From Heligmosomoides polygyrus polygyrus (taxonomy: Eukaryota; Nematoda; Chromadorea; Rhabditida; Heligmosomidae): DNA of 64,000 nucleotides. The notes beneath the pieces were generated by a model, which saw only the letters and a list, made by a program, of their open reading frames with translations, did no database searches and had not been told where the DNA came from. The translations under genes and the position numbers were made by a program. Location of the stretch: the NCBI GenBank assembly GCA_947396885.1, contig OX377201.1, positions 27,505,923 through 27,569,922 of the forward strand, read 5' to 3'. The number at the start of each line of letters is the position of its first letter. Position 1 is the first letter of the stretch. This document shows, in pieces, positions 54,118 through 64,000 of the stretch.

Positions 54118-54385
54118 ATAGCACTATAGCGCAGTCGCAATAGGCACCACCCATTGCGAGCACTTCCACTGTAGGTTTTTGGTTTGGATCTTGGCCAGGA
54201 CAACCAAGCCTTCCTCCGGTGTCGGTAATTGGTACCAAACTTGTATGGGAAGGACAAAACACCGACTTCTCCATCGACTGACCACCGCAAATATGGCGAA
54301 ATGCATCCTCCACTATATCTCGTAGAAGTAGTATGCATGGCTCATTCCTTAAACGGATTGCCTCACGCCAAGTTTTCTCATTTGT
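54118..54385 (+). repeat. tRNA-derived SINE, diverged copy
   Basis: Starts CTATAGCGCAGTCGCAATAG, continues TTTGGTTTGGATCTTGGCC (decayed B-box) and ends near GGATTGCCTCACGCC. Confidence 0.7.
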
Positions 54386-55115
54386 CTTTTATATAGAGTA
54401 CGAAATGTGCTAAGGACGTAATGTTTTTCAACGTGATCACTCCAGGCGCTTTCTAAAAATGATAGGAACTGGAGTACGCTGATAACAATGGTTAACTTCT
54501 CCTTCATATAGGCTTTTGAGCCTGTTTTTCAATGTAATCTTATGTAAAATTCATCCCTGAAGCTTTCAGATATCGAATTGTTTTTCAGGACTTGAAGAGA
54601 CAGAGACAGTCTATTATATAAGTATGGAGACACCTCTCTTCACCCCACTTCGATCCCAATAGTCGATCGGACTACCATCCAGTTCCTACTCGTTCGTCGT
54701 CGATCCATTCTTAGAAAGCTTTCATGTCAAGCTCGCTGTTTGCAGCAAACGCGAGTCTCATGTTCTGCATCACCGGAGGAGAGCTCATAACCCAGTGCTA
54801 CTCGAGTGTTGATTTTCGTTACGACCATTGCGTTTAATTTGTCTCTTTTTCCGTGGCATTGGATCTCACTTTACAAGTTGAGCCTCTCCAAATATTGCAG
54901 TGTCATGCCCTATTCAACAATAAAAGGCAAGTAATAAGCAATTTTCCAGGAACGCGTGAGTGGTTTGCTTCCTTATGTGCGGAGGAGTGCTTATGTCAAC
55001 GTATTGGAAACAAGGAGAGGAGCCAGCAAGCGGACTGTGTCGACCGGTGGAATGCCGACTTTGACCCTTTACAGGGTGCCAATTCACCTACTCGGTATAT
55101 GTCGCGAAGGTGGGC
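54386..55115. other. No supported gene
   Basis: The frame at 54853-55152 has cysteines (SLCAEECLCQRIG) but no splice context or recognised domain. Confidence 0.3.
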
Positions 55116-55117
55116 AG

Positions 55118-55312
55118 CATATGTAGATGGGTGGGAGTGCGCCAGTCAATAATAACCAAGCAGAGCACAGATCGAACACATGCCAGCCGATCAGGGCACC
55201 TTCTCTGAACAGCACGCCCATTCAATTCGGGCTGATTGGGTGGGGCGTTCTCATCTTCCAATGCCGCCCGTCTTCGCGACATATACCGCTTTATCCTTTA
55301 CAGAGATGGTGA
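55118..55312. repeat. Dispersed repeat shared with 40.3-40.5 kb
   Basis: GTCTTCGCGACATATACCGC at 55269 corresponds to ATTCGCGACATACACCCCTT at 40464; GGTGGGAGTGCGCC-type words precede it in both. Confidence 0.45.
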
Positions 55313-55362
55313 CAGTTCACAACCTCTAGAGGAGCTGGAAAATTTTGTTGGCTCCAGCCAGG

Positions 55363-55922
55363 GGTCGGATTCACCAACGACTTGCATAACTTTAAAGGGT
55401 TGGGCACACTCGGCAGCGGCTTCAGTGCGTCAAAAACGGGGCGGGGCGTCGCTCTCAGGGTCAGGACATGTTTGCGGTGAGGGGCGGTTGTTCTTTCTTT
55501 CTCTGGTGTCGGCTTTGGACCACTGCCAACCATCGCTCAGCTGACCGGTTGGCTGGTTTGGTCGAGGAAATGGCTTTCCTATCTTACTTATCTTATCTCT
55601 TGCTCATTAGCGATAGCGTCAGCTTCATGGAATGACCGAGCTCATTCCGTGAAGCTGACGCTTGCAGCGCTGACGCTGGGCGACAACGCTGAAGCGAAGT
55701 GTGCCATGAGCGCACCGCCGCTCCTGACGCAGAGACACGTACTCTGCGTCTCCGCCCTATTCTTCATCATTGGAGCTGCGTCAAGCAGCAGGAGTGTGCC
55801 CAGCCCTTAACGGAGAATTGTAAGCTTATCAAGCGATATGGTAAGCGATAAGTCGCGTTAACGCGGCTTATCGCTCACCATATCACCGTTAAACCTACGC
55901 AAGTCGTTGGTGAATCCGGCCT
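55363..55922. mobile_element. MITE with GGATTCACCAACGAC termini
   Basis: The left end GGTCGGATTCACCAACGACT and the right end AGTCGTTGGTGAATCCGGCC are inverted. Internal hairpins include GCGTCAGCTTCATGGAATGA against TCATTCCGTGAAGCTGACGC (55615-55662) and a pair around AAGCGATATGGTAAGCGATA. Non-coding. The same termini occur at 62.28-62.45 kb. Confidence 0.7.
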
Positions 55923-55929
55923 CAGGTTC

Positions 55930-57290
55930 GAACTTTCAACCGATTCGGGGAGCACTAACGATAAGCCTTTTCTCCGACTTGGCCCCACGCGCACATATGA
56001 CATGTTGGCGACAGATGAAATTAACAGTAAAATGCGTTGAATTCCGTTAAAAGTTTGCCATGGATACGCCTTCCTGTAATGGGCAAGCCTTTAGCATATT
56101 ACAGAAGCGGTTGGAAATACGTGGCCTTGTTTGATAGGCCTGAGGTCCGTGATACGATAAGGCGCGAGACAATTAGATTTCAGTGGTAGGGTTCGATTAT
56201 TACTACCTTCACTTACCGAGCGGTCGACAGTACCAGCAGATACAGTAAGTTCGAAATCTGCTGTTGAGATGTTCGCGTAGTCTCATCCGATCCAGGAAGC
56301 TTTGCTTCGTCTTTGACTTTCTATCGTTGGCCAACATCAGCGGCTATTTTGCCTCCTTCTCACATGTTGGGTTGTACAGTTCACGAAAAATTAGAGAAAT
56401 GAAGGGTCTCGAGCTGCTGTTCATTTCAAAGCTTTCGCTTTAAGGGCTATGCAGTGCTTCCTGTACCTGCTCGTCCTCCTCGCTCAAACCGCTAACTGTT
56501 ACTGGAGTGAGTTCGTTGACTGCTATTTATCTGCATACCTACAAACTATATAGGGTTCCGGCGCAACTAGTGGACGGGGGGGGGGGGGGGCAGTCCATCC
56601 GTATTCAAGAAAGTTACGGGTTTTTACCCGTTTGACCTAGGCCCCTCTCGGTGCAACTTGCATTACACGTACGTACGCGTACAATGGGGGAATTCCACGT
56701 CATCAAACCTGACTGCTACGTCCAAGGCGGTCGAAGCCAAGGACTGCCCCCCCCCCGTCCACGTGTTGCGCCAGTGTTCCTAGCGGTCAAGCTAGCGGAA
56801 GAAAAACCTGGTTTTACGGGAAAGCGGGACAGTAGGGCACAATCTTCAAAAGTGCTCCTATGAAGCCTTACCACCCTCTATCGCACTTACGCCGATTTAT
56901 TCTCCAGAGTACACATTCTCTACGTGGCGAGGAACAGACTGTGGTAATCTTGTTAGAGCTTTATACCGTTAAATATCCGACGAAAACAATAACCCTCCGG
57001 TACCTGAATTCATTCTCCCCCCCCCCCCCCCCCCGACAACACACAATACCCCAACACCCCCTTGCCCTGTGCAGGCAGAGGCAGGCCGAAAAATGTAGTG
57101 AGCATCAATCAGTAGTGAGAGTGAGAGGCATGTACACGCACACGCTCGCTGCCTTTGAAAGGTCATCTGAAAATCCAACGCATGCATCGCAAGGTTCGAT
57201 CAGTGGCACATCTTCATCTAAGCCCACGTTGTACGACGATCCTGTCACATGCACGTTGAACGATAGTGAGAAAAAGTACTGGTCCGCCCT
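55930..57290. other. Spacer of the large inverted structure
   Basis: Contains a poly-G tract at about 56577-56590 and a poly-C tract at about 57018-57034. Open frames at 56651-57309 have no recognised domain. Confidence 0.4.
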
Positions 57291-57299
57291 CGCAGGTTC

Positions 57300-58080
57300 C
57301 ACCCACTGATCCTCCTTTTCGATTACCGATCCCACCTTCACTGGTCCCCTCTTCACTGGTCCCCATCTTTTGGCAGCCCCTTCACTGGCCCTCATTATTG
57401 GTACCACCTTCCTAGTTCCCCATTTACCGGTCCCCCCCCCCCCTTACTGTCCCCCTCACCAAGTGGTACCCTTTATTGGCCCCCTCCACTGGCCCCCATT
57501 AATGGTCCCTTTAGCGGTCCATGGGCGCGTGTAGCGCAGTCGGAGGAGGCGCGACTGTCGCGTGCATCCGACACCAGGTTCCTTGTTCGGATTCCCCGCC
57601 CAGGCCAACCAAGCCTTCCATTCCTCCGGGGTCGGTGGATTGGTACCAGACTTGTCTGGGGAGGATAAAGCGCTGACTTGTTCATCGGCTGGCCACCGCA
57701 AGTCATTTTGAAAAAAATACGAAACAAATACAAACACAAACACACAATACAAATACGCATTCAGTTCCCATTACTGGTCTCACCTTCACTAATCCCCTTT
57801 AATGTCCCCTCGCTCTCCACTGGCCGCCATTACTAGCCCTACCTTCACTGGTCTCCTCTTCACTGGTCCTCCTTTAATGGTTCCCCTTTATCGGTTCCCT
57901 CTTCACAGGTCTCCCACTTTACTGGTTCCCGTTCACCACCTCCCTTACTATCCCCCCCCAATCCTCACCTTATTGGTATTCTTTATTGGTCCCCCTTCGC
58001 TCCCATTAAAGCCCCCCCCTTCACTGATCCTCCCATCCTTCACTGGACCCCCGCTTACTGGCCTCCCCTTTAATTGTTTC
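57300..58080. repeat. CTTCACTGGTCCCC array, right arm
   Basis: Inverse of the 51771-52340 array, interrupted by the SINE at 57525-57770. Includes a poly-C run at about 57434-57444. Confidence 0.75.
57525..57770 (+). repeat. tRNA-derived SINE with altered tail
   Basis: Good head (GCGTGTAGCGCAGTCGGAGG) and B-box region. After CCGCAAGTCATT an unusual A-rich, CAAACACAAACACACAA-type insert replaces part of the tail. It inserted into the right minisatellite arm, so it is younger than the arm. Confidence 0.8.
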
Positions 58081-58094
58081 CCATTACACGTGTT

Positions 58095-58570
58095 CGGGAT
58101 CCAGACACCCGTTGCGCGACATAGGTGACACCTCTTCTGAACCCAGACACCGTTTGCATGACACGGTTACACCTCTTCTGAACAACCAGACACCCCTTGC
58201 ATGAAATCCGTAACACCTCTTCTCAGCCCAGACACACCTCGCGTGGCATCGGTGATATGTCTTCGGAAACCGGACGCCTGTTGAACAGCGTCGGTGACAT
58301 GTCTTCTGACCCCAGACACCTATGACGCGACATCGTTGACAACTCTTCTAAACCCAAACACCCAATGCGCGACATCGGTTACATGCCTTCTGAATCCGAG
58401 CGCCTGTTGCACGACGTTGATGACACCTCTTCTAAATCCGGACGCCTGTTAAGCAACGTCGCTGGCATGTCTTTTGAAATCAAATGCCCTTTGAGCGACA
58501 TCGGTGACACTCCTTCTAACGGTCTCGACACGGCGTGAGTAGCACCTCGTCTGAACACGGACGCCTGCTA
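58095..58570. repeat. 42-base minisatellite, right arm
   Basis: Units such as GACATCGGTGACACCTCTTC spaced about 42 bases, the inverse of the array at 51290-51770. Confidence 0.75.
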
Positions 58571-58619
58571 CTCGACTTCTAGGAAAGGCCAGACGGACGA
58601 GCAGACGGACGGACGGACA

Positions 58620-59790
58620 GACGGTCGGATGGACGGACAACCGCTAACTGCTTTATATATAGTAGGATCCCATACTGCCGTTTGAGTTGCGGTTTGATGT
58701 GCAGATTTGCAGAAAACCGTAGCGTGCGGTTGCTGCCGTTGCGTCGCGGATCGCGCCGGAGAGTGATTTTAGCCATATGTCTTAATTCTGCGACCCGTCG
58801 CCGACAAACTATCGCCGACAACCTGTCGCCGACTTGTCGCTGCGCAAGCTGTCGCAACCTCCCGTTGAGCGATGAGAGCGGTTTTGGCGTGAGCAGCTTG
58901 GATGGTCCTTATCTTTCTTAAAAGTGTCTGTAGGTTTGCGCGTTCAATGACAGAAACGAGCTCCGATGAAGATGGTTTGGGAGATGTGCAGGTTTAGGAA
59001 TACTGTAGCAAGCGCGCGGGAACATTCAAACGGCAGTAGGGGATTAGCTGTAATTGCCATTTCTTTTCGCGTGCTAGGCATGCATGTTGTTGTTATGTCA
59101 TCTATCCTAGCTGCGGGGGACACTGCTAGCAAAACGTAGACAAATCAAGCGGTCAGTGGGACCTTTCCTGGCTTACAAATTACAAAAAAGGCTCTATGGT
59201 AGGCTAACTCAGTGAGACATCAAAGTGAAGGCGTTTGCTTTTAAATCTATCGACGTTGACAATCAGGAAGGGTTAAATGTGCCTCCCCCTGGCCAATAAG
59301 ATAGATCCTTGTTATGAATCTTACTTAGACCTAATCACCTTCTGCCAATGCATTCCATGGAGTCGCTGGTTGATGTGCAGGTTTGCTCATCAACCCGCTA
59401 TACTGTAGCGTGTGGCTGCTGCCGTCGCGTGGCGGATCGCGTCGGCATCCACGTGGACATTCGATCGATGTCTTGTATGCCCTCGTGGCACTCCAGGCAA
59501 GCCGGTCGTGGGGCAGTGGTAATGGCGTTGTTTGATACGAACGAGCTCGGGGCTTCTGTTCTCGCGCGTTGCTACACTTTTGCACCACATCCTGGAGTCC
59601 CTTCCCTACGTAGTCTGGTTCTACGCTCGAAGTGTGCAGGGCCGAGCTGTGGACTCCCCTCCCCCTGGGCGACAAAAAGGAGCTCGGTTGACAACGGATC
59701 GATAATGAAAGCGGGCTCTGGCACATCGCTACGGCAGCAAGCGGTTAGCTTTAATGGCTAGCCCTACTATGATTTTTCAGATTCTAACCC
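58620..59790. mobile_element. Inverted-repeat element
   Basis: The left CAACCGCTAACTGCTTTATA and TAGTAGGATCC is mirrored on the right by AGCGGTTAGCTTTAATGGCT and CCCTACTATG. Inside, GTAGCGTGCGGTTGCTGCCG at 58720 recurs directly as GTAGCGTGTGGCTGCTGCCG at 59406. No transposase is recognised. Confidence 0.5.
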
Positions 59791-60032
59791 CCATATATAG
59801 GGTTGTTCACACGTCGGTAGGGCAGCGAAGAGGCACGTAACGATACCAGCGAAGAGGCTGAATATGTATAATTGTAATTGAATAATAAAGTAAAAGTGAG
59901 GTAAAATAAATGTAATTGAACGATGGCACTAACATGATTTCAGGTGTTCGCAATGGCAGGTTGATTAATCATACCATAAGGGGGGAATTTCAATGCAGGG
60001 AGGGTTCTCAGGCTATCCTTTCTATTTTGCAG

Positions 60033-60318
60033 AACCTTGCCGAAAAACAGGAAATCTAACCATGCTAGTCGGCGCCGGCCCTCGGACGTATTCATTCAAT
60101 AAGCCGGAACTTGTAGAAGTGCCGCCCGGTACCAAGTGCGATGTTGAGGTGGGAACGTCCTCGTCTTGAGTGTTCTCAAATGCATGGTGATTCATGCGAC
60201 GTTGATTTTAGGTGGTGGCAGAGCCACTAACGGTGCTTATTCTGTACATTTCCGGCAGAAATCTCGGCAGTGGGAAGCTCATTGTTGTATTCGATGGCGA
60301 CGAATCGCATGCAATCTC
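60033..60318 (+). CDS. First two exons of an unrecognised gene
   Basis: Acceptor CTATTTTGCAG at 60022-60032, 29 bases of leader, ATG at 60062. Exon one ends at 60148 (GAG before GTGGGA); exon two is 60212-60318, from acceptor GATTTTAG to donor GTAAGT, in phase. The protein starts MLVGAGPRTYSFNKPELVEV, then PPGTKCDVEVVAEPLTVLIL, YISGRNLGSGKLIVVFDGDE, SHAIS. Splice sites, phase and codon content agree, so it is a credible gene start. The upstream acceptor suits a spliced leader. The beta-rich, Gly-containing text does not match a family I know. Later exons are not identified with confidence; a basic frame at 61332-61546 could be one. Confidence 0.5.
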
Positions 60319-61311
60319 GTAAGTGCATCGTCTCAGAATTTCCCTCAAAGTCTTGTCTTTTGCGTGGTGAGCCGCAGCTGGGCTGCCACGACAAATGGCA
60401 AAATCTAAAAAAAAATTGCAGCGAGCCAACAATTGGTTACAACTTCATAGAAAAGAGGTCTAGCATTGTCTAGCATTTCTGAAACCTTCAACGCTTAGCG
60501 ACAGTGATCTATTTCAAAACGGAAATATTTTTCTAAGGCCTATCTTTAAGGTTTAATATTAGATTTGACAGTTTGCTACAAGACTTTCAAAGAAGACGTG
60601 GGTTTGGGTATGCAAAGAATCTCAACCGAAAAACTGATTTATAAAAAATCGCTCCGAAACGTCCAAAGAAGATACACGCACACAGTATTTTCCTTGGACA
60701 CACCACCGTACATTCTAAAGTAATATTTTGGCAAAAACAAATGGACTACCTCTTCCCTCAACTTTTACGTAAGTTAGCACTTCGAAATTAGTCGTCCTTG
60801 GGGAAGTATAATAATTTTATCTGACTGCATTTGCCTACCCATAAATCATCCTCAATCCCTTAAGAAGCGCTTCACTACTTATAAAATGGAGAAATAAAAA
60901 CAAGTAAAAAATAAAAGGAAAAGAAGGATGAACGACGACGTTAATCAAACCCTTGCAATGCGACATGCACTCTAGTTCTACGAGATGTCGTGGAGGCAAT
61001 TGTAGTGTGTTGAAGCTGAAGCTGTGTTGAATTGAATGGGTTTTATTTTGATAAACAATTTTTTAATGGGCCGATTATGGCACTTGAACGACGTCATCGT
61101 CTGGACAACTACTTTTGCAAGAACCTACCACTAGATTGAGTCACAAATTTCGGTACCCTTCTTTTTTTGCAATTTAGAGCAAGGTCGCCGAAATACTATA
61201 TTTTTTTGAAAGCTTGTTCCTTGGCTAATAGTGTAAGTTATCAATCGTTAATTTGCCCTGCGTAGTTGAAATGTTTTCTTCCCTGGAACGATGACCACTT
61301 AAAGAGAAAAA
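60319..61311. other. Likely intron or flank
   Basis: Apart from a SINE tail at 60920-61005 nothing is recognised. Downstream exons of the 60.0-kb gene may exist here but I did not find them. Confidence 0.35.
60920..61005 (-). repeat. SINE tail fragment
   Basis: GAAGGATGAACGACGACGTT and CTACGAGATGTCGTGGAGGC match the complement of the SINE tail; the head is missing. Confidence 0.55.
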
Positions 61312-61331
61312 ATGCATGGTTTCCTCTCCAG

Positions 61332-61546
61332 TCAGTTCAAGCTCGGCAGGAACCTTGCGACGGAGTCAAGCGCATTCACGAGGTTACCGAAAGTTTCAGA
61401 AGTTCCTTTCTGCCCGGAAGGGCAACCAAGACAAACCGCTTCTGAGACGACCAACTGTCGTGGACAGAAGGCGCCTACGCAAATTCTTCAACTCGAATCC
61501 TTCTCAAAAGACACGAGAACCGACCGCTGCTCTCCAAACCTCTTAG
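61332..61546 (+). CDS. Candidate basic terminal exon
   Basis: After TTTCCTCTCCAG (ends 61331) one frame reads SSSSAGTLRRSQAHSRGYRK, FQKFLSARKGNQDKPLLRRP and VVDRRRLRKFFNSNP to a TAG at about 61544. It is strongly basic. A second frame is also open over the same bases, so support is weak. It may belong to the gene starting at 60062, but the phases do not match directly. Confidence 0.2.
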
Positions 61547-61547
61547 G

Positions 61548-61668
61548 GCTCGAGCACACTTCACTGCCTTTGTTGCGGCAGCGGCAATGGATTTCATCGA
61601 GCTGCTGCCTCTGATATCCTTTATCATTGCTGCCGCAGCAAAGGCAGCGAAGTGTGTTCGAGCCTTTA
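61548..61668. repeat. Hairpin repeat
   Basis: GGCTCGAGCACACTTCACTG then CCTTTGTTGCGGCAGCGGC is mirrored by GCTGCCGCAGCAAAGG then CAGCGAAGTGTGTTCGAGCC. Confidence 0.7.
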
Positions 61669-61699
61669 GTGAACCAACCTTCACCAGCTGCACAAGAAT

Positions 61700-62280
61700 A
61701 GAGGCGTAATGGCTCGAATGCAGCAAGCTGGAGAGTTAATTAGGACGAGGAAAACAAGTGATACTAAAGCAAATCTCGAGCCTTTTATAGGTGCCGAACA
61801 TGGTTTTTTAGAACATGGGCGGAGTTATTGTGGTCAAATACCGTACAATCCATAAGCAGATCTCCCATATGACTCACAGTTACAACAAGAAGGTCGCTAA
61901 AAGCGACAGTACCTCATGGGTGATTGAAACTCAAACAAATCGCTCGCTTCCGAGTGCCCTGAGCTCCTCCTGCACCGATTCATGCGAAGAGGCCTGGATC
62001 GAATTCTTACCAGCGATAAAAAGCGGATGCTTACCATAAAAACGACAACCGTAAAGCCGAAGAGGAACGGTGGCTGGTACGGAACGACGGGTTCTAACCT
62101 CGAAACCGGAGCTCCACCATAACAATGTTCTGCTGTGGTTTGGTGGATGTGTAGTGGTCCAGTGCACCTGCCTTGACGAAGTCAAGCCATCATCGACACT
62201 AGCTTCTTTCAGCAACTCGACCAGATCCAGCAAAAATTAGTGGAGAAGGAAGTCGACCAAGCCGAAATTTCTTCCACCAA
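61700..62280. other. No supported gene
   Basis: Overlapping short frames on both strands; nothing recognised. Confidence 0.3.
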
Positions 62281-62282
62281 AA

Positions 62283-62449
62283 GCCGGATTCATCAACGAC
62301 ATGCAGCAATTTAACAGAGAAAAATGTACAGCCGAAATCCCCGATGGCGCGGCGAAGTGTTTTACCATACGCTTGGTAAGCCGCGCTAGCAAGGATTTCG
62401 GATGTATTTTCCCTGTTAAAGTGCTGTAAGTTGTTGATCAATCCGGTCC
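62283..62449. mobile_element. Short MITE with GGATTCATCAACGAC termini
   Basis: Left GCCGGATTCATCAACGAC, right GTTGTTGATCAATCCGG. The centre forms a further hairpin (GCGGCGAAGTGTTTTACC against GGTAAGCCGC). Same terminal family as 55363-55922. Confidence 0.65.
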
Positions 62450-62806
62450 CAGGGCAACGCCCAACCTTCACTTCAGACGCTGGGAAAAATAGAGGAGATG
62501 GCTGGACAAAATCGTCATAGAGCCAGGACATTGCGTCGTGGGACTACCATCTCCTCCGGTCGAGAAATCACTCTGCCTTCGTAGGCGCTTCATCGAGGTG
62601 GATGAGGTCACGGTGGTGGTAGACGACTTCTTCAGGTCGAAAGCGACCAAATTCTACAGGGATGGAATCCAGTCAGTGCATAAAGGGTGGAGGAAACCCT
62701 TTGAGAATAGCAGCAATTGCTTCGTTCAAGTCAATCATTTTCTTTTGTCATCTTATTTTTTGCTGGAAGACAAATTTTGTTGCAAAATTTATGACACAAC
62801 CGGATA

Positions 62807-63938
62807 TACCATTTTCACGTCGAACTGGACACTTCTCAAATCAAATTGAACATTCTTCTAAGCTAGTCTTAAGACTTTTGAAATCAAAGCGAACTCTTCC
62901 AAAATGACATTCAGGCAGGTTAGACTGCAGACTCAATGAGATGGCAGACTAAAATTTTTGCTTCTTAAGAAAAAATAGAATTTTTTTAAACACGTCAAAG
63001 TAGTAATCAAATAAAAAGCTAAAAATGTGATCGCGCGCCATGCATTAGAAAAGCGATTCTTATTTGATTGATACTGTAAATGCCACTTACGTGAGTCTAA
63101 ATTCTATCAATTTTCTATCTAAACGAGGATATGTCAATGTAAATGTGTTTCTGACAACTGTTTCTGTTACACCATTTACAGGCGTGAAACTCCATGTAAA
63201 CCAATAAATCGAATAAAAATCGCGAGTTCTTGCATGATGCATGGCGCACTTTCTTTTTTAGCAATAAAATAGCCGATTTGATGCTCTTCAAAACAAACTT
63301 AAAACCATTACTTTTCTTCAATTTTTTTGTAAAATTTGAAACAGGTGTTCACTTATTGGGTAGGTGAATTAAAACTTCAAGGAACTGCACTTAAATTTTC
63401 CTTGAACAAAAATTTATTCCAACTTTTTTGGTATACACACTCCTCTATTTGTTCAGTAATTTTGATCGACTTACTATGTATTTCTCTAGGCAGGTCGATT
63501 TCATATATTTTATCTCATAACAGCCGATTCATCATGTGTTCTGTGAGATTCATTATCAGTAGGCTGAACCGTTAATGAGTTCCAAAACATTTGCAGAAAG
63601 ATCCGTTTATCAGGTTTATATCTTCCTTACATACCACCCGGATCCGCCTATTTTTATCCCATATAAAAGGAACCCACTGAGGTGAAGATTTAAGTCTTTT
63701 ATATTTGTTAGATTTTCTTATGTTATTGTTAATGAAGTTTAACTATCCAAGTTTGAGGTACCACCGAGCCGAGCAGTAAAACCACAGAGCTACTGAAGTG
63801 AACCTGTTTGGAGAGTTCCTAGTTTAATGTAGAAAACGCTCAGTTTCATTTGGAAGAGTTCGCTTTGAGTTCAGAAGTATTAGGTTAGCTTAGAAGAGGG
63901 TTAGTTTGAAACGTGTCCAGTTCGACGTGAGAATGCTA
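62807..63938. mobile_element. Inverted-repeat element of the CAAATTGGACAC family
   Basis: Left CATTTTCACGTCGAACTGGA, CAAATTGAACATTCTTCTAA and AAAGCGAACTCTTCC are mirrored on the right by GGAAGAGTTCGCTTT, TAGAAGAGGGTTAGTTTGAA and CCAGTTCGACGTGAGAATG. The inner 0.9 kb is AT-rich without a recognised gene. Relatives lie at 20.0-20.26 kb and, more distantly, 32.2/34.8 kb. Confidence 0.6.
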
Positions 63939-64000
63939 CATATGCAGTGGATATTTGTCCAAATGAGGCGCACACATCCAATCAAGGAGGAACGTTGCCA

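Larger units (their letters stand above)
51290..58600. other. Large inverted structure with minisatellite arms
   Basis: Both parts of the left arm (42-base array, then CCAGTGAAG array) are repeated in reverse order and orientation on the right (CTTCACTGG array 57300-58080, then 42-base array 58095-58570). About 5 kb separates the arms. It may be a giant foldback element or a satellite split by an inversion. Confidence 0.55.

Overview
This is a eukaryotic window, most likely from a clade V parasitic nematode of the hookworm type (strongylid). The reasons are split genes with TTTCAG acceptors, a Wnt gene very close to C. elegans MOM-2, two genes of the nematode-specific CPG4 (chondroitin proteoglycan 4) family, and a dense load of RTE retrotransposons, Penelope-like pieces, mariner/maT transposons and a tRNA-derived SINE. 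There is no bacterial operon, no CRISPR array, no rRNA and no intact tRNA gene. The species assignment is inference. Most long open frames here are repeat artefacts; the real genes are made of short exons and were rebuilt by joining phases by hand.

Layout. 0-22.7 kb is repeats with scattered gene remnants: a Penelope-type inverted element with hammerhead-like motifs (1.54-2.11 kb), an orphan cysteine-rich terminal exon (2.2 kb), a TatD-nuclease-like last exon (6.54 kb), an intronless acidic nuclear-type ORF between two SINEs (8.1 kb), a GC-rich foldback (9.45-10.40 kb), a frameshifted MSP-domain ORF (11.1-11.5 kb, minus) and a maT-like DD37D transposon (21.6-22.5 kb). 22.8-36.4 kb is the Wnt gene (mom-2-like, plus strand, eight exons whose phases all fit). 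Its three large introns hold a MITE with an RTE insertion, a 1-kb palindrome, a 2.6-kb foldback, SINEs, and a three-layer nest (mariner in RTE in an inverted-repeat element).

37-41 kb has two unassigned candidate exons, a SINE and a Penelope-like element with a GIY-YIG domain and a hammerhead-like motif. 41.3-50.8 kb holds two paralogous CPG4-family secreted proteins in head-to-head orientation. The minus copy carries a nearly complete RTE retrotransposon with a perfect 16-bp target duplication in one intron. The plus copy ends in a Ser-Gly/acidic tail, the kind of site used for glycosaminoglycan attachment, and a His-rich tail. 51.3-58.6 kb is a large inverted structure whose two arms are matching minisatellite arrays around about 5 kb of repeats, including a mariner with poly-G termini. 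58.6-64 kb has more inverted-repeat elements and the first two exons of an unrecognised gene at 60.0-60.3 kb.

How it fits together: the host genes are Wnt signalling (mom-2) and secreted, probably egg or extracellular-matrix, CPG4 proteins. Everything else is transposon activity, with clear relative dating from nested insertions and target-site duplications. The most interesting material is the hammerhead-like ribozyme motifs in Penelope pieces, the tRNA-like 5' end on the RTE, the SINE family, and the foldback elements with GC-rich or minisatellite arms.
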